DNA of 64,000 nucleotides from Xenorhabdus japonica (GTDB lineage: Bacteria > Pseudomonadota > Gammaproteobacteria > Enterobacterales > Enterobacteriaceae), in the NCBI RefSeq assembly GCF_900115195.1, contig NZ_FOVO01000003.1, positions 91,596 through 155,595 of the forward strand, in the 5' to 3' direction. A program made the position numbers and the translations under genes. The notes below the pieces were generated by a model that worked only from the letters and a program-made list of their open reading frames with translations, was not told the origin of the DNA and made no database searches. This document shows, one piece after another, positions 44,045 to 53,201 of this stretch (position 1 is the first letter of the stretch; each line of letters starts with the position of its first letter).

Positions 44045-46081
44045 CTACCACTGGTAGCTGACAAACAATTTAGCATTACGACCACTCTGTGGCGCTCCTT
44101 GCGATGAGTAATAGGCTTTATCAAAAGCGTTACCCAGTACGACAGAGGTAGTTAACCCTTTTAATGTTCCATCACCGTGATAACTGACGTAGAAGTCATT
44201 GACGCCATAACCCGCGTATTGGGTGATCTTCTGATTACGTTCGTTTCTATCACCGTTTATTCCTCTGAGTTTGGTATGTTGAGTAAATTTACCAATCCAC
44301 CCTATGGAAAAACCTGTTGTGGATAATGGAATGTCCAAAGTGCTGGTTAGGGTGTCAGGGCTGAGGGCTCCTATAGATACTCCAGTTTCTTCGTTTTTGC
44401 CAGTCGTATGGTTATAAGCGAGATTCCAGGAGAACCAATCAGAATCATACGTCATGGAAACATCCCAACCCCATATCTTGGATTTTGGAATGTTGATTGA
44501 TTGTGTGAAACCTTTTCCTATGATAAATGTGATGTAATTTTTTGCCTTAGTATCAAAGTAACTGGCCTTAAATTTCAGGTCATCATTGTTAGTTAATACA
44601 TCATCGAAACGTAGTCCGAAGCCATATTCCTGAGTTTCATTACTTTCAGGGCGTAGGTTTGGATTGGGTTTCCAGTAGTTTCCAGGGTAATGTCGGGAAT
44701 CGTTATAGATCTCGCCCATGCTTGGGGCGCGAAATGCCTGTGAATAGGAGACAAATAGCATTGACCAATCTGTAGGGGTAATACTAATAGCACCTTTTGA
44801 TGACCATTTGTCGGCCTTGATATCGTTATATTTGCTATTTGAGGCTTTGTAATTGTCGTAACGTGTACCCGCTATAAACGAGATAGGCAAATCACGCAGA
44901 GTCATTTCGTCTTGTACCCAACCAGATGCAAAGCGGATATCTGCGCTAGGAAACCCTTCTACAATACTGCTACTTGGTTTTTGTTTTTGTTTGTAGACTT
45001 CACCACCATAGGTAAATTGATGTGCAGCAAAAGCAGTGGTTCTCAAATGAGAGCGGTTTTCAAGTTTTACGCCATAAGTTTCTTGTTTACGGCCTTCAAA
45101 ACCTTTGTCTTTACTTTTGTTATTAATATTTATATCGGAATAATAAATATCTGCTCTAGCGTTTAACCAGCTGTATTTCTCAGGGTTTGATTGATAAGAC
45201 AGCTGAGCATCACGCTGTGCTGTAGTGCGATCTATTCGTTGATTTTCAATGCTGCTTGGAGATTGGGGATTTTTAGGCTCATGTGCTTCATTACGGTAAT
45301 AACGCAGATTGCCGCTAAGCTTTTGGCTGTCATTGATCTGCCAAGAGCCTTTTGCCAATAGATTACCAATAGTTTCGTCATTCTGGTCTTTTACGCCATT
45401 CCCGTAGCGGAGATTACCCACATCACGAGTACCAAATGCAACTAAACCATCAAGCTGCTCTGTTTTACCAAATGTAGTTCCTCCGAATCCCAAACTATGG
45501 TCACCGCTTCCTGCACGGCTAAAGACGCGAAATCCGCTATTTTTACCTTCTTCCAATAAATCAGCAGCATCTACGGTTTGATAGGCAATAACACCACCCA
45601 GAGCGCCACTACCATATAACAGCGCTGATGGGCCACGAACGACTTCAACCTGCTTGATCAGCGCAGGATCGAGGAATACGCCATTGATATGCCCTGTATC
45701 GGTTCCTTGTCGAATGCCATCAACGAGAGTCAAAACGCCTTTTTGGGAGTACCCTCGCATACTGATGTCTTGCCCATTGGCACGATCAGTGCCAGAGATA
45801 TTGATGCCAGGGATATTACGCAGTAAATCATTCGCATTGCCTGCAACTTGATTGTTGGCTGAATTGCCTTCAATGACTGTAACCATCATGGGGGCTTCAA
45901 AACTGTCACGTTGGTTGCCAGTGGCATATACAGTCAAAGTATCCTTGGATGATTTATCTTTTTCGGCATGCTCTGTTGAATGTACTGTTGCTGCATTCGC
46001 AGAAGATAAACTCGCGAGAATGACGACACTCAATGTAGACAGTTTCAGGCTTGGTGGTTTAATTAGAGTCACGCAGGTCAA
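44045..46081 (-). CDS. hmuR: TonB-dependent heme receptor HmuR
   Basis: A 678-residue outer-membrane receptor: signal peptide (about 1-30), TonB box DTLTVYA near residue 47, plug domain (IPGINISGTDRANGQDISMRG, VEVVRGPSALLYGSGALGGVI) and a 22-strand barrel ending in the terminal aromatic YQW. The heme-receptor motifs FRAPSMGEIY and NPNLRPE flank a His (DSRHYPG), as in HemR of Yersinia, where this His takes part in heme use. Fur-regulated through the upstream hemP region. Confidence 0.95.
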   Translation of the reverse strand: MTCVTLIKPPSLKLSTLSVVILASLSSANAATVHSTEHAEKDKSSKDTLTVYATGNQRDSFEAPMMVTVIEGNSANNQVAGNANDLLRNIPGINISGTDRANGQDISMRGYSQKGVLTLVDGIRQGTDTGHINGVFLDPALIKQVEVVRGPSALLYGSGALGGVIAYQTVDAADLLEEGKNSGFRVFSRAGSGDHSLGFGGTTFGKTEQLDGLVAFGTRDVGNLRYGNGVKDQNDETIGNLLAKGSWQINDSQKLSGNLRYYRNEAHEPKNPQSPSSIENQRIDRTTAQRDAQLSYQSNPEKYSWLNARADIYYSDININNKSKDKGFEGRKQETYGVKLENRSHLRTTAFAAHQFTYGGEVYKQKQKPSSSIVEGFPSADIRFASGWVQDEMTLRDLPISFIAGTRYDNYKASNSKYNDIKADKWSSKGAISITPTDWSMLFVSYSQAFRAPSMGEIYNDSRHYPGNYWKPNPNLRPESNETQEYGFGLRFDDVLTNNDDLKFKASYFDTKAKNYITFIIGKGFTQSINIPKSKIWGWDVSMTYDSDWFSWNLAYNHTTGKNEETGVSIGALSPDTLTSTLDIPLSTTGFSIGWIGKFTQHTKLRGINGDRNERNQKITQYAGYGVNDFYVSYHGDGTLKGLTTSVVLGNAFDKAYYSSQGAPQSGRNAKLFVSYQW

Positions 46082-46178
46082 TCTCCATGCTGAAATAGTG
46101 TGTTTTTTGAATACAAATCACTGAACACAATTAACTAAAAACCTCGCTGATATTCAGCAGGTGAGCTTGTTCGGTTTC

Positions 46179-46388
46179 TTATTGCCTCAGAATAAATTGG
46201 CTGGATTTGGTCGGGTGTAACTGGAAAATTTGCTGTGATAGCAAATTTCCATAGCATGACCTTCCCGATAGCTGTTGACCATCGATGCAATTAATCTTGA
46301 CAGAATCATTGAATAGATCGGGAAGAATCTGTTGTTGCAGGAGGCTAGTGTAGCAACGTTGATAATGTGCTAATTTTTCCATAACCAT
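46179..46388 (-). CDS. hemP: HemP-family small protein
   Basis: A 69-residue protein whose C-terminal half (VKINCIDGQQLSG...QIFQLHPTKSSQFILRQ) fits the HemP/HmuP fold, found upstream of heme receptors. Family members act as regulators or accessory factors of heme uptake in some bacteria. Its divergence from typical HemP is notable (extra Cys residues). No clear Shine-Dalgarno precedes either ATG (46388 or 46382), and the Fur operator ends about 9 bases upstream, so the start is uncertain. Confidence 0.7.
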   Translation of the reverse strand: MVMEKLAHYQRCYTSLLQQQILPDLFNDSVKINCIDGQQLSGRSCYGNLLSQQIFQLHPTKSSQFILRQ

Positions 46389-46396
46389 ATTTTAAC

Positions 46397-46428
46397 AATA
46401 ATTATTCTGATATTGAGAATAATTATCG
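46397..46428 (-). promoter_or_regulatory. Fur operator of hemP-hmuRSTUV
   Basis: AATAATTATTCTGATATTGA followed by GAATAATTATC forms overlapping Fur-type inverted repeats close to TGATAATNATTATCA. It lies just upstream of hemP and implies iron repression of the heme locus. Confidence 0.75.
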
Positions 46429-46540
46429 TTTCAATGATGGTTAACTTCAAGTTATTTTTTTATACCTGAATTTGAGTAATAGTATTTTGATTTTAAATGA
46501 GTATTATTTTGATTTTAAATGATTTGTTTTTGTAGATGAC

Positions 46541-46567
46541 TGGCTCCATCAAGTGTCAGGAGCCAGA
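46541..46567 (-). terminator. Hairpin after aroH
   Basis: CTGGCTCC and GGAGCCAG form a perfect 8-bp stem 13 bases past the aroH stop. The following minus-strand sequence lacks a T-run, so termination strength is unclear. Confidence 0.5.
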
Positions 46568-46580
46568 ATAAGGAAAGGAT

Positions 46581-47627
46581 TCAGAAACGATTTTTCATGG
46601 CTTCGTCTAGGATATTGATAAATTTCTCTGTATCCTGCCAACCAAGACATGGGTCAGTAATCGATTGTCCGTATGTCAAAGATTCTCCCTGGTTTACTTT
46701 TTGTGTCCCCTCGACTAAAAAGCTTTCGGCCATAACACCAGCAATGGCTGTTGAACCGGATTGAATTTGCTCACCAATATTTCTGGCTATATCCAGCTGA
46801 CGACGATGAATTTTCTGGCAATTAGCATGGCTACAATCCACAATCAAACGTTGAGGTAAGTGGAATTCACGTAGCTTATGGCAGGTTGTTGCAATATCTT
46901 CGGCACTGTAATTCGGTTTTTTCCCACCACGCATAATAATATGTCCATAAGGATTCCCGTTGGTCTGATAAATGGTCATCTGACCGTTTTTATCAGGGGA
47001 CAAAAATATATGTTTGGTGCGTGCTGCACGTATTGCATCAATGGCGATAAGCGTATTGCCATCCGTCCCATTTTTAAAGCCAACTGGACATGACAAGGCA
47101 GAGGCCATTTCTCGGTGAATTTGACTCTCTGTCGTTCTGGCACCGATAGCTCCCCAACTAATTAAATCGGCAATGTATTGACCGGTGACCATATCCAGAA
47201 ATTCTGTCGCAGTCGGGACGCCCAACTCATTAATATCAATGAGTAGCTTGCGGGCAAGGGCGACCCCTTTATTGATTTGGCAAGAGCCATCCAATATAGG
47301 ATCTGAAATCAAGCCTTTCCAGCCAACGACTGTTCTCGGTTTCTCGAAATAAGTTCGCATCACAATTTCTAGATTGTGCTGATATTTTTCGCGTAGAGTG
47401 CGTAAACGGGAGGCATAATCAAGAGCCGCATCAATATCATGAATGGAACAGGGACCAATAATGACCAGTAAACGTTGATCGTCGCCTGTCAGGATGGATT
47501 CAATACGCTTTCGTGACAATGTCACATTTTGCAAGGTCTTGTCTGATATAGGATATTGTTCTGCAAGCTTTTTAGGTGTTATCAGGCTATCAATGCGGTG
47601 GGTTTTTAACTCATCTGTTCTGTACAT
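46581..47627 (-). CDS. aroH: DAHP synthase, AroH type
   Basis: A 348-residue class I DAHP synthase, condensing phosphoenolpyruvate and erythrose-4-phosphate at the entry of the aromatic pathway. Motifs are LLVIIGPCSIHD, MRTYFEKPRTVVGWKGLI, GARTTESQIHREMASALSCPVGFKNGTDG and AGVMAESFLVEG. The N-terminus MYRTDELKTHRIDSL and the location beside ppsR/ppsA point to the tryptophan-sensitive isozyme AroH; feedback specificity is inferred. No TrpR operator was recognised upstream. Confidence 0.9.
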   Translation of the reverse strand: MYRTDELKTHRIDSLITPKKLAEQYPISDKTLQNVTLSRKRIESILTGDDQRLLVIIGPCSIHDIDAALDYASRLRTLREKYQHNLEIVMRTYFEKPRTVVGWKGLISDPILDGSCQINKGVALARKLLIDINELGVPTATEFLDMVTGQYIADLISWGAIGARTTESQIHREMASALSCPVGFKNGTDGNTLIAIDAIRAARTKHIFLSPDKNGQMTIYQTNGNPYGHIIMRGGKKPNYSAEDIATTCHKLREFHLPQRLIVDCSHANCQKIHRRQLDIARNIGEQIQSGSTAIAGVMAESFLVEGTQKVNQGESLTYGQSITDPCLGWQDTEKFINILDEAMKNRF

Positions 47628-47781
47628 ATACTTTCTCGAATTTTACTTCACATTGAGACAGTGTCTGAAATGACTGGGGAATCACAATAACTCAACTTCC
47701 AACAAATTCAGCAGACAATCATGATATTTATGTGAGAAAGTGTTGTGAATAAATTTTGTCAAATATGTTTATATTTTGAAA

Positions 47782-48645
47782 TCAGAACATACGACGTTTT
47801 AGCCCCATTTGATCAATAATTTTGGCTGAAATCTCTTCGACAGAATAATTAGTGGTATTTAGGTAGTTAATATTATTTTTCCGGAATAAAGCTTCAACTT
47901 CAGCAATTTCGATCCGACATTGTCGTAATGAAGCATAACGACTATTTTCCCGCCGTTCTTCACGAATGGCAGTAAGCCTTTCCGGGCTAATAGTTAGACC
48001 AAATAATTTATGCTGAAAAGGTTTCAAGGCTACAGGTAATTGTAAATTATCCATATCGTCTGCGGTGAAAGGATAATTTGCTGCCTGAATGCCAAATTGC
48101 ATTGCAAGATAGAGGCTGGTTGGTGTTTTTCCACAACGGGATACCCCAAGAATAATCACTTGAGCCTGATCAAGATTACGTAGTGAAATACCATCATCAT
48201 GGGCGAGAGCGTAATCAATGGCAGCAATGCGTGCATCGTACTGCCCCAGGTTTTTTTTAGATAAACCATGAGTTCGATGTAATTCTGGTTTGGGTTCTAA
48301 GCCGATTTCTTGCTGTAATGGGGCAACCAATGTTTGAACAATATCCTGACAGAATCCATTGCTACAGGTGATAATACTTTTGATTTCATCTGAAATAATG
48401 GAGTAAAAAACTAACGGCCTGATTTGGGTTTGCTGATATATCGCGTTTATTTGCTCTCTGACTTCTTCGGCTCTGGTTTTGTTCGTCACGAAAGGTAAGG
48501 TATAGGAAGTAAAGGCAATGGGAAATTGAGACAACACTGCGTGACCCAATACTTCTGCTGTGATTGCTGTTCCATCAGAAATAAAAAATACGCTGCGTTC
48601 AAGTATTTCGTTTTCAGGTAATTGGGAGGTATGAGTTTCTATCAT
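47782..48645 (-). CDS. ppsR: PEP synthetase regulatory kinase/phosphorylase
   Basis: A 287-residue DUF299 protein that inactivates PpsA by ADP-dependent phosphorylation and reactivates it by Pi-dependent removal. It shows [17 protein letters not shown], the P-loop [14 protein letters not shown], and the conserved [15 protein letters not shown]...[15 protein letters not shown] prefer ATG 48645 (MIETHTSQL) because the longer ORF to 48684 runs into an ERIC-like repeat. Divergent from its target ppsA, as in E. coli. Confidence 0.93.
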   Translation of the reverse strand: MIETHTSQLPENEILERSVFFISDGTAITAEVLGHAVLSQFPIAFTSYTLPFVTNKTRAEEVREQINAIYQQTQIRPLVFYSIISDEIKSIITCSNGFCQDIVQTLVAPLQQEIGLEPKPELHRTHGLSKKNLGQYDARIAAIDYALAHDDGISLRNLDQAQVIILGVSRCGKTPTSLYLAMQFGIQAANYPFTADDMDNLQLPVALKPFQHKLFGLTISPERLTAIREERRENSRYASLRQCRIEIAEVEALFRKNNINYLNTTNYSVEEISAKIIDQMGLKRRMF

Positions 48646-48664
48646 TATCTCTTTTCTTTTATTG

Positions 48665-48730
48665 TTATACCCTTCATATTTCAAATAGCTGCTTTGTCGT
48701 CGTGTTGCAACTTGAAATCTATTGAGTATA
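48665..48730. repeat. Mini-ERIC (internally deleted)
   Basis: TATACCCTTCATATTTCAAA at one end and CTTGAAATCTATTGAGTATA at the other match the ends of the full ERIC elements; the central 60 or so bases are missing. It lies in the ppsR-ppsA divergent gap. Confidence 0.6.
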
Positions 48731-48907
48731 GATTGATATCAGTATGCTCTATTTTTCAGATTATACCTGCAAAAAAATAATATTGTTGGGTTGATCGATT
48801 CACCTTTCTATATATGGCAAGACAATGTGCTAGGCTATTTTCTGCTGTGAAGAACAGCCTTAATTTTCCGACTTGTACCTCCGAATGTAAAAAAAGGATA
48901 GTTTCTG

Positions 48908-51286
48908 ATGTCCAATAGTGGCCTCACTCCAAGCAATGTGCTCTGGTATAACCAATTAGGCATGAATGATGTTAATCGGGTCGGTGGTAAAAACGCCTCT
49001 CTTGGCGAGATGATCACCAATCTGGCTGAACTTGGCGTGTCTGTTCCAAATGGTTTTGCTACAACTGCACAGGCATTTAATGATTTTCTGGAACAAAGTG
49101 GTGTGAATCAGCGCATTTATCAATTACTGGATGAAACCAATGTTGATGATGTTAATCAATTGGCTAAAGCTGGCGCACAGATTCGTCAGTGGGTGATTGA
49201 TACGCCATTTACATCTCAACTTGAAAACGATATCCGTGATGCTTATCTGCAATTGTCTGAAGGCGAACCTGATGCCTCTTTTGCCGTGCGTTCTTCCGCA
49301 ACAGCAGAAGATATGCCGGATGCTTCTTTTGCTGGACAACAAGAAACTTTCTTGAATGTGCAAGGCATTGATGCGGTTATGGTTGCCATCAAGCATGTCT
49401 TTGCATCACTTTTTAATGATCGCGCCATTTCTTATCGTGTCCATCAGGGGTATAACCACCGCGGCGTTGCGCTCTCTGCGGGAGTACAGCGCATGGTACG
49501 TTCTGATTTGGCCTCGTCTGGGGTGATGTTCACGATTGATACAGAGTCAGGTTTTGATCAGGTTGTATTTATTACATCAGCTTATGGTCTGGGGGAGATG
49601 GTCGTGCAGGGAGCGGTAAACCCTGATGAGTTTTATGTCCATAAACCCACGTTGAAAAATAACCGTCCTGCAATAGTGCGCCGCAATCTCGGCTCTAAAA
49701 AAATACGCATGGTTTATGCAGACAGCAAAGAGCATGGGAAACAAGTTCGCACGGAAGATGTATCAGATGAATTGTGCAATCGTTTCTCTTTGACCGACAG
49801 TGAAGTAGAAGAGCTGGCCGGACAGGCCTTATTGATCGAAAAACATTATGGTCGTCCGATGGATATCGAATGGGCGAAAGATGGGCACAATGGAAAGCTA
49901 TATATTGTGCAGGCCCGTCCTGAAACTGTCCGTTCAAATCAGCAGGTAATGGAACGCTACCAACTCAATGAGCCAGGCCGTGTTTTGGTGGAAGGCCGCG
50001 CGATTGGATATCGTATCGGTGTTGGAACGGTCAAGGTTATCCATAATCTTAGTGAAATGGATCGTATTCAAGTGGGTGATGTGTTGGTAACTGACATGAC
50101 TGACCCAGATTGGGAACCGATCATGAAAAAAGCAGCGGCCATTGTCACCAATCGTGGTGGGCGCACTTGCCATGCAGCCATTATCGCTCGTGAACTGGGT
50201 ATCCCCGCCGTTGTTGGTTGTGGCGATGCTACTGAGCGCCTGAAAGAAGGTCAGCAGGTAACAGTTTCTTGTTCGGAAGGTGATACTGGTTACGTTTATC
50301 AGAATAAATTGGATTTCAGCATCCAGAGTTCCGAAATTGATAAACTGCCAGAGCTGGATGTGAAGATCATGATGAATGTGGGTAATCCTGATCGCGCATT
50401 TGACTTCGCATGTTTGCCAAATGAAGGGGTTGGTCTGGCGCGGCTGGAGTTTATCATTAACCGAATGATCGGTGTGCATCCTCGTGCTCTACTCGAATTC
50501 TCCGAACAGACTCCAGCATTGAAAGAACAAATTAAATCGTTGATGGTTGGTTATGATGATCCTGTTGAGTTTTATGTAGGGAGATTGACAGAAGGGATTG
50601 CAACATTGGCAGCAGCATTCTGGCCTAAACGAGTGATCGTCCGCTTATCAGATTTCAAATCCAATGAATATGCGAACTTGGTTGGTGGAGACATGTATGA
50701 ACCGCACGAAGAAAACCCGATGTTAGGTTTTCGTGGTGCCGGGCGCTACGTCTCTGATAGCTTCCGTCAATGTTTTGCTTTGGAGTGTGAGGCAGTCAAA
50801 CGAGTACGCAATGTGATGGGGTTAACTAATGTTGAAGTGATGATTCCATTTGTACGTACAGTAGCTCAGGCTGAAGCTGTAATATCAGAGTTGGCATCTC
50901 AAGGCTTGAAGCGTGGTGAGAATGGACTGAAAATTATCATGATGTGTGAAATTCCGTCGAATGCGTTATTGGCAGATCAGTTCCTTGAACATTTTGACGG
51001 TTTCTCAATTGGCTCAAATGATATGACGCAATTGGCTTTAGGGTTAGATCGCGATTCTGGTGTGGTATCCGAATTATTCGATGAACGTAATGATGCAGTG
51101 AAACAATTGCTTTCTATGGCGATTCAAGCAGCTAAACGTCAGGGAAAATATGTCGGCATTTGTGGACAAGGCCCTTCGGATCATGAAGATTTTGCGGAAT
51201 GGTTAATGAAAGAGGGAATTGATAGCTTATCGTTGAATCCTGATACAGTCATGAAAACGTGGATTTCTTTAGCTGGAAATCACTAA
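48908..51286 (+). CDS. ppsA: Phosphoenolpyruvate synthase
   Basis: A 792-residue enzyme of full length that makes phosphoenolpyruvate from pyruvate, ATP and water in gluconeogenesis. It has an N-terminal ATP-grasp domain ([31 protein letters not shown]), a swivelling phospho-His domain with the catalytic His in [15 protein letters not shown], and a C-terminal PEP-binding barrel ([16 protein letters not shown]). AAGGA lies 9 bases before the ATG. Controlled post-translationally by PpsR next door. Confidence 0.97.
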   Translation: MSNSGLTPSNVLWYNQLGMNDVNRVGGKNASLGEMITNLAELGVSVPNGFATTAQAFNDFLEQSGVNQRIYQLLDETNVDDVNQLAKAGAQIRQWVIDTPFTSQLENDIRDAYLQLSEGEPDASFAVRSSATAEDMPDASFAGQQETFLNVQGIDAVMVAIKHVFASLFNDRAISYRVHQGYNHRGVALSAGVQRMVRSDLASSGVMFTIDTESGFDQVVFITSAYGLGEMVVQGAVNPDEFYVHKPTLKNNRPAIVRRNLGSKKIRMVYADSKEHGKQVRTEDVSDELCNRFSLTDSEVEELAGQALLIEKHYGRPMDIEWAKDGHNGKLYIVQARPETVRSNQQVMERYQLNEPGRVLVEGRAIGYRIGVGTVKVIHNLSEMDRIQVGDVLVTDMTDPDWEPIMKKAAAIVTNRGGRTCHAAIIARELGIPAVVGCGDATERLKEGQQVTVSCSEGDTGYVYQNKLDFSIQSSEIDKLPELDVKIMMNVGNPDRAFDFACLPNEGVGLARLEFIINRMIGVHPRALLEFSEQTPALKEQIKSLMVGYDDPVEFYVGRLTEGIATLAAAFWPKRVIVRLSDFKSNEYANLVGGDMYEPHEENPMLGFRGAGRYVSDSFRQCFALECEAVKRVRNVMGLTNVEVMIPFVRTVAQAEAVISELASQGLKRGENGLKIIMMCEIPSNALLADQFLEHFDGFSIGSNDMTQLALGLDRDSGVVSELFDERNDAVKQLLSMAIQAAKRQGKYVGICGQGPSDHEDFAEWLMKEGIDSLSLNPDTVMKTWISLAGNH

Positions 51287-51311
51287 TAGAATTTAATTCA
51301 GGCCTGAATCA

Positions 51312-51342
51312 AAAAGCCTGTTAGAATACTTGCAGGCTTTTA
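51312..51342 (+). terminator. Terminator after ppsA
   Basis: AAAAGCCTG pairs with CAGGCTTTT across a 12-base loop, giving a U-tract; 25 bases past the stop. Confidence 0.75.
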
Positions 51343-51404
51343 TGTTGTATGTAACATAATCTTTTTTAGTATGGTTGGTTAATTACAGAGAATATAAAAT
51401 ACAT

Positions 51405-51541
51405 AAAAAAAAAGCCTATCATGGGCTGACAGGCAAAGACTACACACAGCAATATATATTACTTCATTGAACCCGGACTATGGCGTTATAGTCCGGGCTG
51501 GCAATACTCTAGGAAGCATTTATTTCGATGAAATAAATACT
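51405..51541 (-). ncRNA. rprA: RprA small RNA
   Basis: On the minus strand the block TTGCTGTGTGTAGTCTTTGC (51432-51451) matches the 3' part of E. coli RprA exactly, followed by a terminator stem GCCTGTCA/TGATAGGC and nine T. A 5' hairpin ATTTATTTC/GAAATAAAT (51518-51538) replaces the E. coli AT-rich stem 1. RprA lies just downstream of ydiK in E. coli, as here. It is an RcsB-activated, Hfq-binding RNA that opens the rpoS leader. The RNA looks longer than the 105-nt E. coli form because of an extra 10-bp GC-rich hairpin (51472-51497). The 5' end is an estimate. Confidence 0.88.
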
Positions 51542-51777
51542 AATTTAATAAATGAGTTTATTCATTAAGAATCCTCTTAATAAATGGAAATTAGAAAAGA
51601 AAATTCATAAAAATAACTTTTTGCAACAATTGCCTTAGTGGTTTTTATTTGTTTTGAAATATTAATTTGTATTTTATATTTAATCTGTGTGATTCATTCA
51701 CAGTAATTATAACTGCGCGGAAATATTATTTTCCCGCGCAGTTATTCGATTATGTCACGTACTTTTTTTCGGCATGT

Positions 51778-52860
51778 TTATTCCATATCTTCCATTTTGT
51801 CCTCAGGCTTAGGAATTTCATTTATCCATGCTAATAGTAAGCTGTAAGAAATAGCCAATACAACAGGCCCAATAAATAATCCGATAACACCCAGTGAAAG
51901 TATTCCGCCGATTACACCGGTAAGAATTAATATCATAGGTAAATTAGCACCAAGACGAATTAAGAAGGGACGCAGGACACCATCCATTGTGGTTAGTATC
52001 AAGCTCCAGATAACTAAAATAGTTCCCCAGGTTGTTTCTCCAGTCCAATAAAGCCATGCAATAGATGGAATGAGGACGAGTAAAGGCCCAAGCTGGGCAA
52101 CACAGCATACAAACATCAGAACTGTTAATAGCATTGAATAAGGAATGCCAGCAATTGCCAGCCCGATTCCACCTGCGATGGCTTGAACCAGCGCTGTTAC
52201 AACTACGCCAAGGGCTACGGCTCGAATGGATTGAGCGGCCAGCAACACTACGGCATCACCTCTTTTATCTGCCAGCCGGATGGCAAAATGGCGAATGCTC
52301 AGCATAACCTGCTCACCTTTCCAATAAAGTAATACACTGAACATTACCATGAGTGCCAGATGAAAAAGAAAGCGTCCGGCATTGGCTGCTTGGGTTAAAA
52401 ACCATGTTGCTGCTTTACCGATATAAGGGGGAATTTTGTTGAGAAGCATGTTACTGCCATCAGCAACCAAATCCTGCCATTTAAGATATAAGTCATCGCC
52501 AATGACGGGTATTCTATTGAGCCACTCCAGTTGTGGAAGTTGGAAAGAAGACGGGGATTTTGCCCATGCAATCAATGGCGCGCTATTTTCCACTAAGCTG
52601 CTGACAAGTAGTGCTATCGGGATAACAAATAATAAGACCAGTAGCAACGTCATGATGAAAACAGCAATCCAGCGTTTTCCCCATAACCGTTGCTGTAATT
52701 TTTCCAATAATGGCCAAGTTGCGATAACTACCATTCCTGCCCAAATAAATCCCAAAATAAAGGGACTTAAGACCCAAAAGCTGGTGGTAATTAGCAATAA
52801 AATGAAAAATAGTGCAAATAACAGCCTGGGTAGATCTTGATATGATTGCGATTTTTCCAT
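51778..52860 (-). CDS. ydiK: AI-2E family transporter YdiK
   Basis: A 360-residue membrane protein with about eight helices: an N-terminal pair, a periplasmic/soluble stretch around 95-160, and the conserved C-terminal half (YWKGEQVMLSIRHFAIRL, GIGLAIAGIPYSMLLTVLMF, LILTTMDGVLRPFLIRLGANLPM, LSLGVIGLFIGPVVLAI). The family includes the AI-2 exporter TqsA, but the YdiK substrate is unknown. The sRNA RprA follows on the same strand. Confidence 0.9.
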   Translation of the reverse strand: MEKSQSYQDLPRLLFALFFILLLITTSFWVLSPFILGFIWAGMVVIATWPLLEKLQQRLWGKRWIAVFIMTLLLVLLFVIPIALLVSSLVENSAPLIAWAKSPSSFQLPQLEWLNRIPVIGDDLYLKWQDLVADGSNMLLNKIPPYIGKAATWFLTQAANAGRFLFHLALMVMFSVLLYWKGEQVMLSIRHFAIRLADKRGDAVVLLAAQSIRAVALGVVVTALVQAIAGGIGLAIAGIPYSMLLTVLMFVCCVAQLGPLLVLIPSIAWLYWTGETTWGTILVIWSLILTTMDGVLRPFLIRLGANLPMILILTGVIGGILSLGVIGLFIGPVVLAISYSLLLAWINEIPKPEDKMEDME

Positions 52861-53028
52861 GAAATTATTTCTCGTGGTAATTAAAAATACTATTGGCAGT
52901 TACAATGGTAATTAAATATAACGTTATTTCACTGATTGCTCAAAATTGATAAATATTGTGATATGGTTGAAAGCTTACCTACTCAGAAGCCAGAAAATTA
53001 TCTGAGTTACGCTATCCAAGATAGTATT

Positions 53029-53155
53029 ATATACCCAATGGATTTCAAGATGCATCGCGGCGGCAAGGGAGCGAATCCCTAGGAGCATAGATAACTATGC
53101 GACTGGGGTGAGTGAGCGCAGCCAACAAAGAGGCAACTTGAAAGACGAAGGGTAT
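53029..53155. repeat. ERIC element, full length
   Basis: About 127 bases, bounded by TATACCCAATGGATTTCAAG and CTTGAAAGACGAAGGGTATA, with the ERIC core GAATCCCTAGGAGCATAGAT...ACTATGCGACTGGGGTGAG. The length and core match the enterobacterial ERIC/IRU consensus. It lies between ydiK and ydiJ. Confidence 0.92.
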
Positions 53156-53201
53156 AGATAAAGCAATGTGGATACTTATTAGAACAAGGGGCAATTAGCC
53201 A

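Noticed and set aside
47628..47781. TrpR operator upstream of aroH
   Set aside because: No CTAGTTAACTAG-like palindrome is present.
48844..48858. GCTGTGAAGAACAGC between ppsR and ppsA as a Cra operator
   Set aside because: Only the outer GCTG/CAGC agree with the Cra consensus; the centre differs.
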